Positions 38,968-48,342 of a DNA stretch of 64,000 nt are shown piece after piece; the stretch's first letter is position 1; each line of letters starts with the position of its first letter. The position numbers and the translations under genes are program-made. Origin of the DNA: Bartonella sp. ML70XJBT.G (lineage in GTDB: Bacteria > Pseudomonadota > Alphaproteobacteria > Rhizobiales > Rhizobiaceae); NCBI RefSeq assembly GCF_028618575.1, contig NZ_JAQITA010000002.1, forward strand, positions 123,060 through 187,059. The letters are read 5' to 3'. The notes below the pieces were generated by a model that searched no databases, was not told the origin of the DNA, and saw only the letters and a program-made list of their open reading frames with translations.

Positions 38968-41334
38968 ATGTATTCATTTTTTAGAAAAAAATTACGCATC
39001 GTTTTCTTTATTTTTGGCTTTATTGTTGTATTCAGTTGTGGTGCACAGGGAAATCTTGAAGCGCAAAATGCGGTTATCGGACAAGGGATCTCTTCTTATT
39101 CAATTGATGAAATTATTCAACAACAACAGCAGATTATCAAGACTCTTGAAGAAAATACAGAAACTTTAGAAAAAGAGTTTGAAAATAAATCAGAAGATGA
39201 GCGGGCTTTGTTAGAACTACGGTTACGTGCACACGATATCAGTAAACGTGCTCTAGAAGCAGCATTTGTTTTGCGTACTCCTCTTAATGATATTAATGCA
39301 CTTCTTGATCAACTAACAGAGCTCCATGATGATTTGAAAAAAAACATGGATGAGCGCTCTGTGTTGATAGAACAAAAAACTCAAGTTAATAGTATAGTCC
39401 TTCGGTTTGAATCAATCTTTTTGTCTGCAAATAGGATCGCTGATCTTGCTATTTCGCAATCTCGAGAACTTTTTAAACGCACACTTACGCATAGGCTTGA
39501 GTTTTCGATGCCGATGGTGAAACATCTTGTCCAAAAAACCAAAGAGGCTTCCTCTGATTTTCTTTTGTTGTTGAGCTCTTGGTTGAATTTTGTATTTTAT
39601 TTCAAGTTATTACAACTGTTTCTTTCCTTTTTTATTCCACTTCTTATTGCTTTAGGACTTTCTTATTTTTCTCGCAAAATTCTGGTGCATATCCGTTGTC
39701 ATTTTATGAAGAATAATGAAGAAATATCGTATTTACAACGCTTATTGGTTGCTTTTATTTCGGTTCTTCTTCCTTCACTTATATGTGTTGTTTGCGTTTA
39801 TCTTATCTTATTTTTATTTCGTAGTTTTGCTTTGGATCCAGGAAAACTTACAACAGTGTTTGATATGATAGGCTATCAAATTGTATTCGTTTTTTTGATC
39901 AATCGTTTAGCGGTTGTTCTTTTAGCATCAAATATAACGCGCGTGCATCTTCTCAATATTACACCGTCGGCAGCGTATCAATTGGTGATTTTGATTACTT
40001 TTTTAGGGAGCGTTTTGGCATTTGATGCTGTTTTTGATAGCATTTATCAAATTGTTTCTGCCTCGCTTTCTTTGACGATTGCTAAAAGTTTTATTGCTGT
40101 TTTTCTTTTTGCGATATTGCTGTTGATTATCGCATTTATACCTTTACGTTTTAGACGTGAAATTGCTCAAAGGAAGGAGAGAGAACCACGCTTTTTGCCA
40201 CTTTATATACGTATTCCTCTTCTTGTATTGGGAATATTACTGATTGTGATGGATTGTTTAGGTTATGTTGGTTTAGCGCGTTTTATTATGCAGCAGATTA
40301 TGATTGGTGGGGCATTTTTAGTTCTCATGTATTTGGGAATACAAAGTGCTCAAGCGCTTGGAACAAAAGGCCAATTTATGAAAACAAGCCTTGGGCATGC
40401 TTTAACGCAATGGCTGCATTTAGACGAGAAAACAATGAATCAATTAGGGGGGCTTTTAAGTATTTTCCTCAATTTGGTTGTGATTGTATTTTGTGCAATG
40501 CCCATCGCTGTACAATTTGGATTTTCGTATTCTGATTTAAAAGCAGTGTTGTGGCAGTTAATAACAGGCTTTCAAATTGGAAATGTCTTCATTTCTTTGA
40601 TTTCTATTGTAACTGGAATCGTTGCTTTCTCTATTTGTTTATTTCTCAGCCGACGAATGATCGGTTGGTTAGATGAAACTGTCTTAGAGCATGGGGAACT
40701 TGATTCTGGTGTACGTAATTCTATCAAAACGGTTATAGGCTATGGCGGTATTGTCTTATCGGCTTTGATAGGAATGTCCATGGCAGGTTTGGATCTCAAA
40801 AATTTTGCGCTTATTGCTGGTGGGCTTTCACTTGGTATAGGATTTGGATTGCAAAATATTGTGCAGAATTTTGTATCTGGGCTTATTATTCTGATTGGAA
40901 GACCATTTAAGATTGGAGATTATGTAGAATCTGGATCTGTGGGTGGTATTGTTAAACGTATCAGTGTGCGTGCAACAGAACTTGAAACATTGCAGCGTAA
41001 GACGATTATTATTCCTAATTCAAGTCTGATCAATAACAATGTTAGTAATTGGACGAGGCGGAGTAAAATGGGGCGAATTGATATTCCTGTTGCTGTTTCC
41101 GCTAATATTGCTCCAGAACGTGTTGTGGAAATTTTGCTAGAAATCGCTTCTGCGACCGAGGGAGTTTTAAAAAATCCTGCACCACAGGTAAGTTTTACTG
41201 CATTTGATAGTAAGAAATTCTCATTTAATTTGGCTCTTTATATCCCTAACATTACCTCACCTTCTAAGGTTACAAATGCTCTTCGCTTTGTATTATATAA
41301 GCGTTTTGTTGAGGAAGGAATCTTAGAATGCTAA
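38968..41334 (+). CDS. Large MscS-family mechanosensitive channel (DUF3772 type)
   Basis: A 788-residue envelope protein with a signal-like N-terminus (FRKKLRIVFFIFGFIVVFSC). A periplasmic alpha-helical part with coiled-coil character (residues 40-190, QQQQQIIKTLEENTETLEKE) matches the DUF3772 style. About ten membrane segments follow, then the MscS pore and beta domain: GGLSLGIGFGLQNIVQNFVS, GLIILIGRPFKIGDYVESGS and RKTIIIPNSSLINNNVSNWT. It probably opens under membrane tension to release solutes during osmotic downshock. The last bases overlap the start of a small secreted protein gene. Confidence 0.9.
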   Translation: MYSFFRKKLRIVFFIFGFIVVFSCGAQGNLEAQNAVIGQGISSYSIDEIIQQQQQIIKTLEENTETLEKEFENKSEDERALLELRLRAHDISKRALEAAFVLRTPLNDINALLDQLTELHDDLKKNMDERSVLIEQKTQVNSIVLRFESIFLSANRIADLAISQSRELFKRTLTHRLEFSMPMVKHLVQKTKEASSDFLLLLSSWLNFVFYFKLLQLFLSFFIPLLIALGLSYFSRKILVHIRCHFMKNNEEISYLQRLLVAFISVLLPSLICVVCVYLILFLFRSFALDPGKLTTVFDMIGYQIVFVFLINRLAVVLLASNITRVHLLNITPSAAYQLVILITFLGSVLAFDAVFDSIYQIVSASLSLTIAKSFIAVFLFAILLLIIAFIPLRFRREIAQRKEREPRFLPLYIRIPLLVLGILLIVMDCLGYVGLARFIMQQIMIGGAFLVLMYLGIQSAQALGTKGQFMKTSLGHALTQWLHLDEKTMNQLGGLLSIFLNLVVIVFCAMPIAVQFGFSYSDLKAVLWQLITGFQIGNVFISLISIVTGIVAFSICLFLSRRMIGWLDETVLEHGELDSGVRNSIKTVIGYGGIVLSALIGMSMAGLDLKNFALIAGGLSLGIGFGLQNIVQNFVSGLIILIGRPFKIGDYVESGSVGGIVKRISVRATELETLQRKTIIIPNSSLINNNVSNWTRRSKMGRIDIPVAVSANIAPERVVEILLEIASATEGVLKNPAPQVSFTAFDSKKFSFNLALYIPNITSPSKVTNALRFVLYKRFVEEGILEC

Positions 41335-41600
41335 AGTATATTCATGTTTTTATAGCAATTACGCTGTTGGATATTTTGTCTATGACGGCTTTTGCAGCAA
41401 CAGTGAAAAATACTGATTTAAAAGTACAATCTCTCAACATTGTTGAAGGGAGTGTCCCTTTCAATATTTCGTTGAATTCGCAGCAAATGGTTACAATTTG
41501 TATGAAAGGGTGTTTTATTACTTTTCCGAATAAAGATCGTTTTGCAATAAAGGCAGAAGATAATATAGAAATCAGTGAGGGTAGAGCAGTTTTTAAATAA
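41328..41600 (+). CDS. Small secreted protein of unknown function, overlapping the MscS gene
   Basis: A 90-residue protein with a likely signal peptide (YIHVFIAITLLDILSMTAFA, cleavage after AFA) and a mature part of about 70 residues with beta-strand-like alternation and two cysteines in TICMKGCFITF. Two Cys four residues apart could form a disulfide or bind metal. The start codon overlaps the stop of the MscS-family gene, implying cotranscription and coupled translation. I do not recognise the family. Confidence 0.65.
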   Translation: MLKYIHVFIAITLLDILSMTAFAATVKNTDLKVQSLNIVEGSVPFNISLNSQQMVTICMKGCFITFPNKDRFAIKAEDNIEISEGRAVFK

Positions 41601-42446
41601 AAAATTTTAAGATTTTTATTCTTAGGTAAAGTTTGGACGCATCATAGATCTTTTTGTACTCATTAGATTAACTGCATATTTGAAGAGTAATAGATGAAAA
41701 GATTTGGTTTGCGTGTAATGTGGGGGAGAATATGTGAAAAATTTGCAATGGTGTTTTAAGCGTGATTATTTTAAAATCTCTTTATAATATTTTTAGTATC
41801 TTGTATCCAGTATTCATTATAAAAATTAAATGACTGGCGTTTATTTCTTATTTTTTCTGTAAAATTTATGAAAATATTCGACTTATAAATTAATTTTTTA
41901 TTATAGTAGAAATTTTATAATTTTAATAAAGTTATTTATGTACTAAAGTTCTTATTTAATAAGATAATTGATTTTATTTATTAAAATAATAAATAGATTA
42001 TAGCTAAAAATTCATTATATATCTATATTTACAATTATCTCATATATATTTATGAATACAATAAATATAAAATAATTTTTTATATTTTTATAAAAATTAA
42101 AATGGAAATAATTATAATTATTTTTATAGTAATCGTCTTTATTTTTTAATATTTTCTCAATAAGAAAAGCTGTTGAATGGTTCAATTTTTAGATTTTTAT
42201 GAAATAGTTTGTTTTTAAAATATAACAAGTATTTAGAAAAAAATTTTACGATATAAAGTATTGATTGTTACGGATATTTTAAAAATAATTAAAATTTATT
42301 TGCTAATCTTAAAATTTGATGTAATGATGAAATCCAGTGTAACTATAAAGGAGTACATATAATTTTGCAGCATAAGATTTTATAACACTTTGTTTTTCTA
42401 ATGTGATTTTTGATTATGTTTGAATTTAGCAATGGGGTATAATTTT
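41601..42446. other. Very AT-rich gap upstream of the outer-membrane protein gene
   Basis: About 850 bases without a gene. The stretch from about 41800 to 42340 is almost entirely A and T, far beyond neighbouring gaps. An AAAGGAGTA ribosome-like site at 42349-42357 is followed only by a six-codon frame (TTG at 42364), so it may be part of a leader. Long AT-rich 5' regions fit an elaborate surface-protein promoter. Confidence 0.55.
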
Positions 42447-43376
42447 ATGAATACAAAATTTGTAACAGCATCTGTTTTTTCTTTGGTTTCATCTTCTATA
42501 GTACAGGCAGCAGATGTGGTGGTTCATGAAGAGCCGGTTCATGCCGCTTCATCAGTTGTTGTTCCCCCACCTTTTTCTTGGTCAGGTTTTTATTTTGGAG
42601 CCCAGATTGGTGGTTTTTCGAGTAAAATTTCTGCAACGACGCCTGATGTTAATATTCCTCTCTTTCCTGATAACGAAGGGAGAAGTAAGCCGTGGATACC
42701 AATTGAAAAAAAGTATATGCCTGAGCTTTCAGGATTTATAGGTGGTCTTTATGCTGGTTTTAATTTTGATCTTGGTAATAATTTTATTTTGGGAGTTGAT
42801 ACGGATATCCTTTTGACTGACAAAAAAGATACAATTACCAAGACTGTAGAAGCTGGTGATGATGAACAGGATCCTGAAGAAGCTGGTACTGGAGAAAATG
42901 GTAATGGAGAAAATGGTAATAAAGAATCTGGGACTGAAGGGAGTGAAAATGGCAAAGCAAAGGCAGGGATTGTAAAAGTCCGAGCTGGTGGAGCTTATCG
43001 GACAGCAGCAGAAAAAAATGTTGCAACTTTTAATCATACATTCAAGCAAAAATGGACAGGCGCTACACGGGTGCGTGTTGGATTTTCTACGGGGCGTATA
43101 ATGCCTTATATTGCTGCTGGTGTTGCTTATGGGCAGTTTCAAGATATCTTGTCTATGTCAATTACCGGAGATGATCCTTTTAATAGGACAGTAGATACTA
43201 AAAAGACGATGGTTGGTTATACGTTGGGTGGTGGTATTGATTTTGCAATAACAGATAATTTTATTGTGCGTGCTGAATATCGTTACTCAGATTTTGGTAA
43301 AAAGAAATTTAATGATGAGATTGAAATTAAGTATAAGACGAATGATTTTCGTGCTGGAATAGCTTACAAATTCTGA
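42447..43376 (+). CDS. Omp25/hemin-binding-type outer membrane beta-barrel protein
   Basis: About 309 residues: a signal peptide (MNTKFVTASVFSLVSSS, ending near VQAAD), the mature start with FSWSGFYFGAQIGGFSS, an eight-stranded porin-like barrel, and a C-terminal AYKF ending in Phe, required for barrel assembly. RAEYRYSDFG and AGVAYGQF are typical of the Omp25/31-hemin-binding (Hbp) family of Bartonella and Brucella. An exposed loop near residues 135-175 is expanded with Gly/Glu/Asn-rich low-complexity sequence (ENGNGENGNKESG). Start taken at the third in-frame ATG (42447); upstream ATGs at 42420 and 42432 would add a polar prefix to the signal peptide. It probably binds haem or host components; this is by family, not seen. 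Confidence 0.88.
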   Translation: MNTKFVTASVFSLVSSSIVQAADVVVHEEPVHAASSVVVPPPFSWSGFYFGAQIGGFSSKISATTPDVNIPLFPDNEGRSKPWIPIEKKYMPELSGFIGGLYAGFNFDLGNNFILGVDTDILLTDKKDTITKTVEAGDDEQDPEEAGTGENGNGENGNKESGTEGSENGKAKAGIVKVRAGGAYRTAAEKNVATFNHTFKQKWTGATRVRVGFSTGRIMPYIAAGVAYGQFQDILSMSITGDDPFNRTVDTKKTMVGYTLGGGIDFAITDNFIVRAEYRYSDFGKKKFNDEIEIKYKTNDFRAGIAYKF

Positions 43377-43402
43377 CTTTTGTGAGATTAAAATGGTTTA
43401 AG

Positions 43403-43427
43403 AGGTCCTATCCAAGATAGGACCTTT
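43403..43427 (+). terminator. Terminator after the outer-membrane protein gene
   Basis: Ten-bp perfect stem AGGTCCTATC (43403-43412), loop CAA, GATAGGACCT (43416-43425), followed by a short T-run, 26 bases after the stop. Confidence 0.9.
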
Positions 43428-43721
43428 ATTGTTGTTGTATTGTGAGTACGCTCTTTGTGGCAAAGTGGGCGTTAAAAATTGGGAATGGTTCTTTGATGAT
43501 AGTAATCAGGTAAAACAAAGTTATTTGAGTTTCTATTGTGTAGAATCAAGCTCTTTTAGATTATAAGATAGGGCTAAAATACTTTTTTAAAAGAAGAGAT
43601 GATTCGCTTTTTCTATATACAATCTCTTTTGCATATTACTATAACGTTACAATAAGCAGTCTTAAAGATTGTTTCTTGATAATTTTAAATTATTGGAAAA
43701 TAAAGGAAAATCCACATGTTG
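43428..43721. other. Short gap before tRNA-Leu
   Basis: No supported feature on either strand. Confidence 0.3.
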
Positions 43722-43807
43722 TGGTGCGGACGGCGGGACTTGAACCCGCAAGGTCTTAGACCGGCAGATTTTAAGTCTGCTATGTTTACCGTTTTCATCA
43801 CGTCCGC
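43722..43807 (-). tRNA. tRNA-Leu (TAA)
   Basis: 86-nt class II tRNA on the minus strand with acceptor GCGGACG/CGTCCGC, D-arm, anticodon loop CTTAAAA (anticodon TAA), a long variable arm (GGTCTAAGACC), T-arm CGGGTTCAAGTCCCG and an encoded CCA. Confidence 0.96.
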
Positions 43808-43952
43808 GATAAGAGCTCCCTCATAAGCTATATTTTTTATTGAATCAAGAATTAATGATAAGAGAAAAACTTTTCATATTGGGATAGATTTTGACTGACA
43901 ATAGTTGCCTTTATCGCTAGAAGGATTGTTAATAATATGGATGTAGCATGAA

Positions 43953-45230
43953 ATGATTGGTGTTATGAGTAAATTTATTGGAGACGTAACAAAAGCTATG
44001 AGAGCTTTGCATCATGTGTTTGCTGAAACACCACTTCAAAGAAATGACTTTCTCAGTCAAAAATATGATGCTGAAATTTATTTAAAGCGTGAAGATTTAA
44101 CACCAGTGCGATCTTATAAAATTCGTGGTGCTTTTAATTTTGTTTCAGAAATGTTGGGTAAGATATCTCCAGATGCTGCATTTGTTTGCGCGTCGGCAGG
44201 GAATCATGCGCAAGGGGTTTCTTTTGTTTGCCGCTATTTTAAACGTAAAGGCGTGATTTTTATGCCTGTGACGACCCCGCAACAGAAAATTGAGAAAACG
44301 CGTATTTTTGGGAAAGAGTTTATTGATATCCGTCTTGTTGGTGAAACATTTGATCAATGTTATGCGGCTGCACAATCTTTCGCTGTGGAAAGTGGAGGGG
44401 TGATGGCACCACCTTTTGACGATATGCGCATTATTACAGGGCAGGCAACGGTTCTTTGTGAGTCTGTTTTGCAATGGAAAAGACTCAATGGGTTGAGCGA
44501 ACCAGATCTTATCATTGTACCAGTTGGTGGTGGTGGTTTGGCTAGTGGTGTGAGTAAGTTTTTACATGAATATGGTTGGAAAACGCAGCTGCGTTTTGTT
44601 GAACCACAAAGAGCTGCAAGTTTGCTTGCCTGTTTGAAGAGTGGAGAAAGAGTTAAGCTTGAAAACATTGATACCTTTGTAGATGGTGCTGCTGTGGCTG
44701 AAATTGGCGCTTTGAATTACACAATACTCAAGAAATTTACAGCTGATTCTGTTATTACAGTTCCTGAAAATCGTGTTTGTTCTACAATGGTTGAAATGCT
44801 GAATGTTGAAGGGGTGGTTCTTGAACCGGCGGGTGCTTTATCCATTGATGCTCTTAACAGTCTTTCATCCCAAGAGTTGAAAGGCAAAAGAATCCTCCTG
44901 ATTATTTCAGGCGGTAATTTTGATTTTGAGCGTTTACCAGAGATTAAAGAGCGTTCTCTGCGTTTTCAAGGATTGAGAAAATATTTTATTTTTAGTTTTC
45001 CACAACATCCTGGTGCATTGCGTAGTTTTCTTGCCACATTGTCACCCGATGATGATATCGTGCGCTTTGAGTATCTTAAAAAATCGGCGAGAAGTTTTGG
45101 TTCTGTATTGATTGCCATTGAGACAAAAAAATATAATAATTTTCGTCTCTTAGAAGAAAAGTTTCAAGATTTAGGTTGGCGCTATCGTGATATTACTGAC
45201 GATCAAACATTGTTTGATTTTGTCGTTTGA
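43953..45230 (+). CDS. ilvA: Threonine ammonia-lyase (threonine dehydratase)
   Basis: Pyridoxal-phosphate enzyme making 2-oxobutyrate from threonine, the first step to isoleucine. At 425 residues it has a catalytic domain with the PLP lysine in REDLTPVRSYKIRGAFNF (SYKIRG). ASAGNHAQGVSFVCR holds the substrate helix and VPVGGGGLASGVSKF the phosphate-binding glycine loop. A C-terminal half-ACT-like regulatory region follows (FIFSFPQHPGALRSFLATLS). The single short regulatory region resembles shorter IlvA forms rather than the two-ACT E. coli biosynthetic enzyme. The ATG at 43953 has only a weak ribosome site; the ATG at 43965 is an alternative. It would feed ilvI and ilvC. Confidence 0.93.
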   Translation: MIGVMSKFIGDVTKAMRALHHVFAETPLQRNDFLSQKYDAEIYLKREDLTPVRSYKIRGAFNFVSEMLGKISPDAAFVCASAGNHAQGVSFVCRYFKRKGVIFMPVTTPQQKIEKTRIFGKEFIDIRLVGETFDQCYAAAQSFAVESGGVMAPPFDDMRIITGQATVLCESVLQWKRLNGLSEPDLIIVPVGGGGLASGVSKFLHEYGWKTQLRFVEPQRAASLLACLKSGERVKLENIDTFVDGAAVAEIGALNYTILKKFTADSVITVPENRVCSTMVEMLNVEGVVLEPAGALSIDALNSLSSQELKGKRILLIISGGNFDFERLPEIKERSLRFQGLRKYFIFSFPQHPGALRSFLATLSPDDDIVRFEYLKKSARSFGSVLIAIETKKYNNFRLLEEKFQDLGWRYRDITDDQTLFDFVV

Positions 45231-45266
45231 GAAATGGAAATTTTTGCTGAAAAAAGAGACATAAAA

Positions 45267-45797
45267 ATGAAGTCTATTTTTTATTTTATACTGAGCCTGT
45301 TTTTGTTTTTTAGTGTTGGTCAACAGAGTTTAGCATCTGAGCCAACGGAAACACAAAAAGCTGAGCTTTTAAGATTAATTGTTGAGGCAAATCAAGCCGT
45401 AAAAAATGAGGACTTTGTATCTCTTTCTCATTATATGCCTGATCGGCTTTATCAAGAAATGGCGCGTCGATTGAATACAACAGAGAGTGATTTGCGGAAT
45501 AAGTTTCTTGAACGATTGCGTATTCAATTTGAAAATTTGCCTGCTGATGCTTATCATTTAGATGAAACAAATATCGATTATTTGCAAGCGGTCCATGGTA
45601 CTTTTTATGCTTTAATTCCAACAAGACTTGAAACGAAAGATCGCATCATTGAATATAAAACTTTGGCAATTTTTGATAAAACGCAGTGGTATTTAATCTA
45701 TGGTGGTCAGAAGACTGTACAAAATCCAGTTTTTTTAGAAATTTATCCCGATTTTAATGACGTACATTTACCAAAGGAAATTATAATTAAGAAATAG
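45267..45797 (+). CDS. Unrecognised secreted protein
   Basis: About 176 residues with a clear signal peptide (MKSIFYFILSLFLFFSVGQQ, cleavage near SLAS). The mature part is mixed alpha/beta with EANQAVKNEDFVSLSHYMPD and a closing strand-rich FDKTQWYLIYGGQKTVQNPV. That arrangement, a helical start and a WYLIYGG-type strand, looks like a small NTF2-like or DUF-type periplasmic domain, but I cannot assign a family. I start at the ATG at 45267, which begins the signal peptide and has an AAAAGAGAC site. The upstream open frame to 45234 would almost touch the ilvA stop and extends the signal peptide with acidic residues. Confidence 0.75.
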   Translation: MKSIFYFILSLFLFFSVGQQSLASEPTETQKAELLRLIVEANQAVKNEDFVSLSHYMPDRLYQEMARRLNTTESDLRNKFLERLRIQFENLPADAYHLDETNIDYLQAVHGTFYALIPTRLETKDRIIEYKTLAIFDKTQWYLIYGGQKTVQNPVFLEIYPDFNDVHLPKEIIIKK

Positions 45798-45836
45798 ATT
45801 GCTTAAACATTGTTTTTTGTTCGTATTAAATAACTT

Positions 45837-45865
45837 TTGTCAAGTCCTTGCTTTTTTGTCATAAT
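45837..45865 (+). promoter_or_regulatory. Candidate sigma-70 promoter for the DEAD-box helicase leader
   Basis: TTGTCA (45837-45842), 17-base spacer, CATAAT (45860-45865). Predicts a start near 45872 and a 5' untranslated leader of about 220 bases. Confidence 0.65.
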
Positions 45866-45871
45866 CCAACA

Positions 45872-46092
45872 ATAATAACGACAAAGGTATTTAGGCTGGT
45901 GAGCTGGCTATTTGTAAAGTAAAGATTTATATGCCTTTACTTTGTTATGGTACCCGTGGGGTGCGCAAAGCGCTTATTTAAGCGTTGCTTCATAAATTCA
46001 ATATGTCAGGATTTCCCTTGCGCGGATTCTTGAGGAAAGAATTTGAGCTTATTACTTGTTGAGAGTTCTTAAGCTTAAGGAAAGACTTTATT
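45872..46092 (+). promoter_or_regulatory. Structured 5' leader of the DEAD-box helicase gene
   Basis: Contains a 9-bp hairpin AAAGTAAAG (45916-45924)/CTTTACTTT (45935-45943). After it come two mutually exclusive hairpins: GCGC (45963-45966)/GCGC (45970-45973) and CGCTTA (45971-45976)/TAAGCG (45979-45984). Overlapping alternative stems of this kind suggest a regulatory leader, perhaps cold-responsive as in other DEAD-box helicase mRNAs. Function is inferred. Confidence 0.5.
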
Positions 46093-47475
46093 TTGCATAT
46101 CAAACAAGAAAATATGTTCACTAAGGTGGGCTTGCCTGCTCTTTTGATTAAAAATTTACGCATTGCTGGGATAAATAAACCTAAGCCTATACAAGAACAA
46201 GCTATTCCAATGATGTTGAAAGGAAATGATATTTTAGGTATCGCTCAGACAGGCTCTGGAAAGACTTTGGCATTTTCTTTACCTATTTTGAGTCAGATTT
46301 TAGCTTTGGGAGATAAACGTTGTCCTAAGACTGCGCGCGCTTTGATTTTGGTTCCTACGCGTGAGCTTGCTGTTCAGATTGATGAAGCAATTCGTATTGT
46401 TTCGAAAGGAACACATCTTTCGACATGTCTGGTTTTGGGTGGGGTATCACGTTTAAAACAAATTAAACGCATGGCAGCGGGCGTGGATGTTTTGATAGCA
46501 ACACCAGGGCGTTTAAGAGACCTTGTTGGTGAAAAGTGTGTTGATCTTTCTCAATCTCGTTTCTTGGTTTTAGATGAAGCAGATCGTATGTTAGATATGG
46601 GCTTTATTCATGATGTACAGCATATTGCAAAGCTTTTGCATCAAGAGCATCAGACAGCACTTTTTTCTGCGACAATGCCGAAAGAAATCATTGCTCTTGC
46701 CAAGAATTTGCTCAATGATCCAGTGAAAATAGAAATTGCTCCTCAAGGAACGACTGCTGGCGAAATCACTCAAAAGTTATACTGTGTTTCTACCCGTGAA
46801 AAAAAGAATGTTTTAAATAAACTTTTGACGAATCCAGCTTTTGCTTCGGTTATTGTCTTTACTCGAACAAAACACGGCGCTGATGCTGTCACACGGAGTC
46901 TGGGAAAAATAGGTTATTTAGTTGCGACAATTCATGGAAATAAATCACAAAATGCTCGCCAATCTGCACTAAAAGCTTTTCGTGAAAGAGCGGTACGGAT
47001 TCTTGTTGCAACAGATATCGTTGCACGCGGTATTGATGTACCAGGAATAAGCCACGTTATTAATTATGATTTACCAGATGAAGCAGAAAGTTATGTGCAT
47101 CGCATTGGTCGTACTGGGCGTAATGGTGCATCGGGAGAAGCAGTCACACTTTTTGATGAAGGCGTAGAAGGAGCGCGGTTGCGTGCTGTGGAACGTTTGA
47201 TTCGTATGCGATTAGTGCGTGAATCTGTTCCAGAACAGTTTGCTGCGTTTCCAGCAAAGCCAATTATGCCAGAAGGTGGAGAAAAAGAAAACGATAAGGA
47301 ACTTCGTTTTGGAAAATCTAAACGTCAAAAGAAATTTTCAAATCATAAAAATAAAGCTAAACAGTTACAGGGTAAAAATGCTTTATCTCCCAATGAAAGA
47401 CATAAAAAAGCAAAAGCAGGAACAAAGCGTGCAAAGCCTTTTCATTGCCGTAAATCAGTAAAAAAGGCAGCTTGA
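46093..47475 (+). CDS. DEAD-box ATP-dependent RNA helicase (RhlE-like)
   Basis: A 460-residue RNA helicase that unwinds short RNA duplexes in ribosome assembly, mRNA decay and cold adaptation. All core motifs are visible: Q-motif PKPIQEQAIPMM, I AQTGSGKT, Ia PTRELAVQ, GG, Ib TPGRLRDL, II VLDEADRMLDMG, III SATMP, IV VIVFTRTKH, V ATDIVARGIDVPG and VI YVHRIGRTGRNG. A C-terminal basic tail of about 75 residues is rich in Lys, Arg and Asn, expected to bind RNA. A TTG at 46093, 7 bases after AAGGAAAGAC, is the likely start; the ATG at 46114 has no good site. Preceded by a long structured leader. Confidence 0.93.
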   Translation: MHIKQENMFTKVGLPALLIKNLRIAGINKPKPIQEQAIPMMLKGNDILGIAQTGSGKTLAFSLPILSQILALGDKRCPKTARALILVPTRELAVQIDEAIRIVSKGTHLSTCLVLGGVSRLKQIKRMAAGVDVLIATPGRLRDLVGEKCVDLSQSRFLVLDEADRMLDMGFIHDVQHIAKLLHQEHQTALFSATMPKEIIALAKNLLNDPVKIEIAPQGTTAGEITQKLYCVSTREKKNVLNKLLTNPAFASVIVFTRTKHGADAVTRSLGKIGYLVATIHGNKSQNARQSALKAFRERAVRILVATDIVARGIDVPGISHVINYDLPDEAESYVHRIGRTGRNGASGEAVTLFDEGVEGARLRAVERLIRMRLVRESVPEQFAAFPAKPIMPEGGEKENDKELRFGKSKRQKKFSNHKNKAKQLQGKNALSPNERHKKAKAGTKRAKPFHCRKSVKKAA

Positions 47476-48267
47476 GTAAAATATTGAGAAGAAAGTCTAT
47501 GCTAATTTTTCTATTTCTTCTCAAGTAAATGAAAGTAAGAAAAATACCAAACAACGCTCTTACCAAAATCAGAGAGGCTTTTATTGTTTTTTAGAAGTAG
47601 CACTCGCTTGGATGTCTCGTGGAATGAATATTTTGAAAAGGCATTTTTTCTTCATATGCTGTAGAGATATCTTTTAAAACTCCCTTTTTATACTCGTTGG
47701 TGAAGTTTCCATTTTTTTAAATATGCATAAAGATAAGTCCTCTTTAATAAGAAAAAGGTACGTTTTATTTTTCTATGCGAGCTTATAGTGGAGAGAATTG
47801 GGTAGCTGATGAAAACTTCATGTCACTACAGTTCTATTTTAAGGCTTGATACTATTGATGGATTTTGATCTTTGTTTAATAGGTGTGGCAATTTAAAGAA
47901 TAGAATGTCGTGCGGTGCAATTTACATTTTAAGGATGGTCTTTGAAACAGGATAAGATTTTATTATTCCATAGTTTTTAAAACGATAGATATTTTTGTAG
48001 GTCGCATAGGCATAATATCTGAAAGTATGGCTTTGCTATTTTTTGAGATTGATTCTTTTAGTGGTAAAATTTTGAGTCTATTTCTTATAATTTTGAAAAG
48101 ATTTTCTAAAAAGATCAGAAAAATTTAAAGAATTACAGGAGAAAGCTGATAAAAAAGCACTTCCGTAAAGTATTTAGTAGAAAACTTTCTTCTCTTACTT
48201 TTATTTGAGTGCCTCTCACCTTAAAAAAACATTGGTAAAACAACGGATTATAGCAACAAAAATAGAA
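47476..48267. other. Gap between the DEAD-box helicase gene and tRNA-Asn
   Basis: 790 bases with no supported gene, RNA or clear terminator. A 69-codon minus-strand frame near the helicase end (47357-47566) is mainly shadow. Confidence 0.4.
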
Positions 48268-48342
48268 TGGCTCCCCGGGCCGGATTCGAACCAGCGACCA
48301 ACCGGTTAACAGCCGGTTGCTCTACCGCTGAGCTACCGGGGA
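48268..48342 (-). tRNA. tRNA-Asn (GTT)
   Basis: 75-nt cloverleaf on the minus strand: acceptor TCCCCGG/CCGGGGA, D-arm TAGCTCAGCGGTAGAGCA, anticodon loop CTGTTAA (GTT), T-arm CTGGTTCGAATCCGG, and an encoded CCA end. Confidence 0.97.

Noticed and set aside
42729..43142. 137-codon minus-strand frame inside the outer-membrane protein gene
   Set aside because: Antisense shadow of a well-supported gene; its Cys/Ser/Phe-rich composition reflects the low-complexity loop on the other strand.
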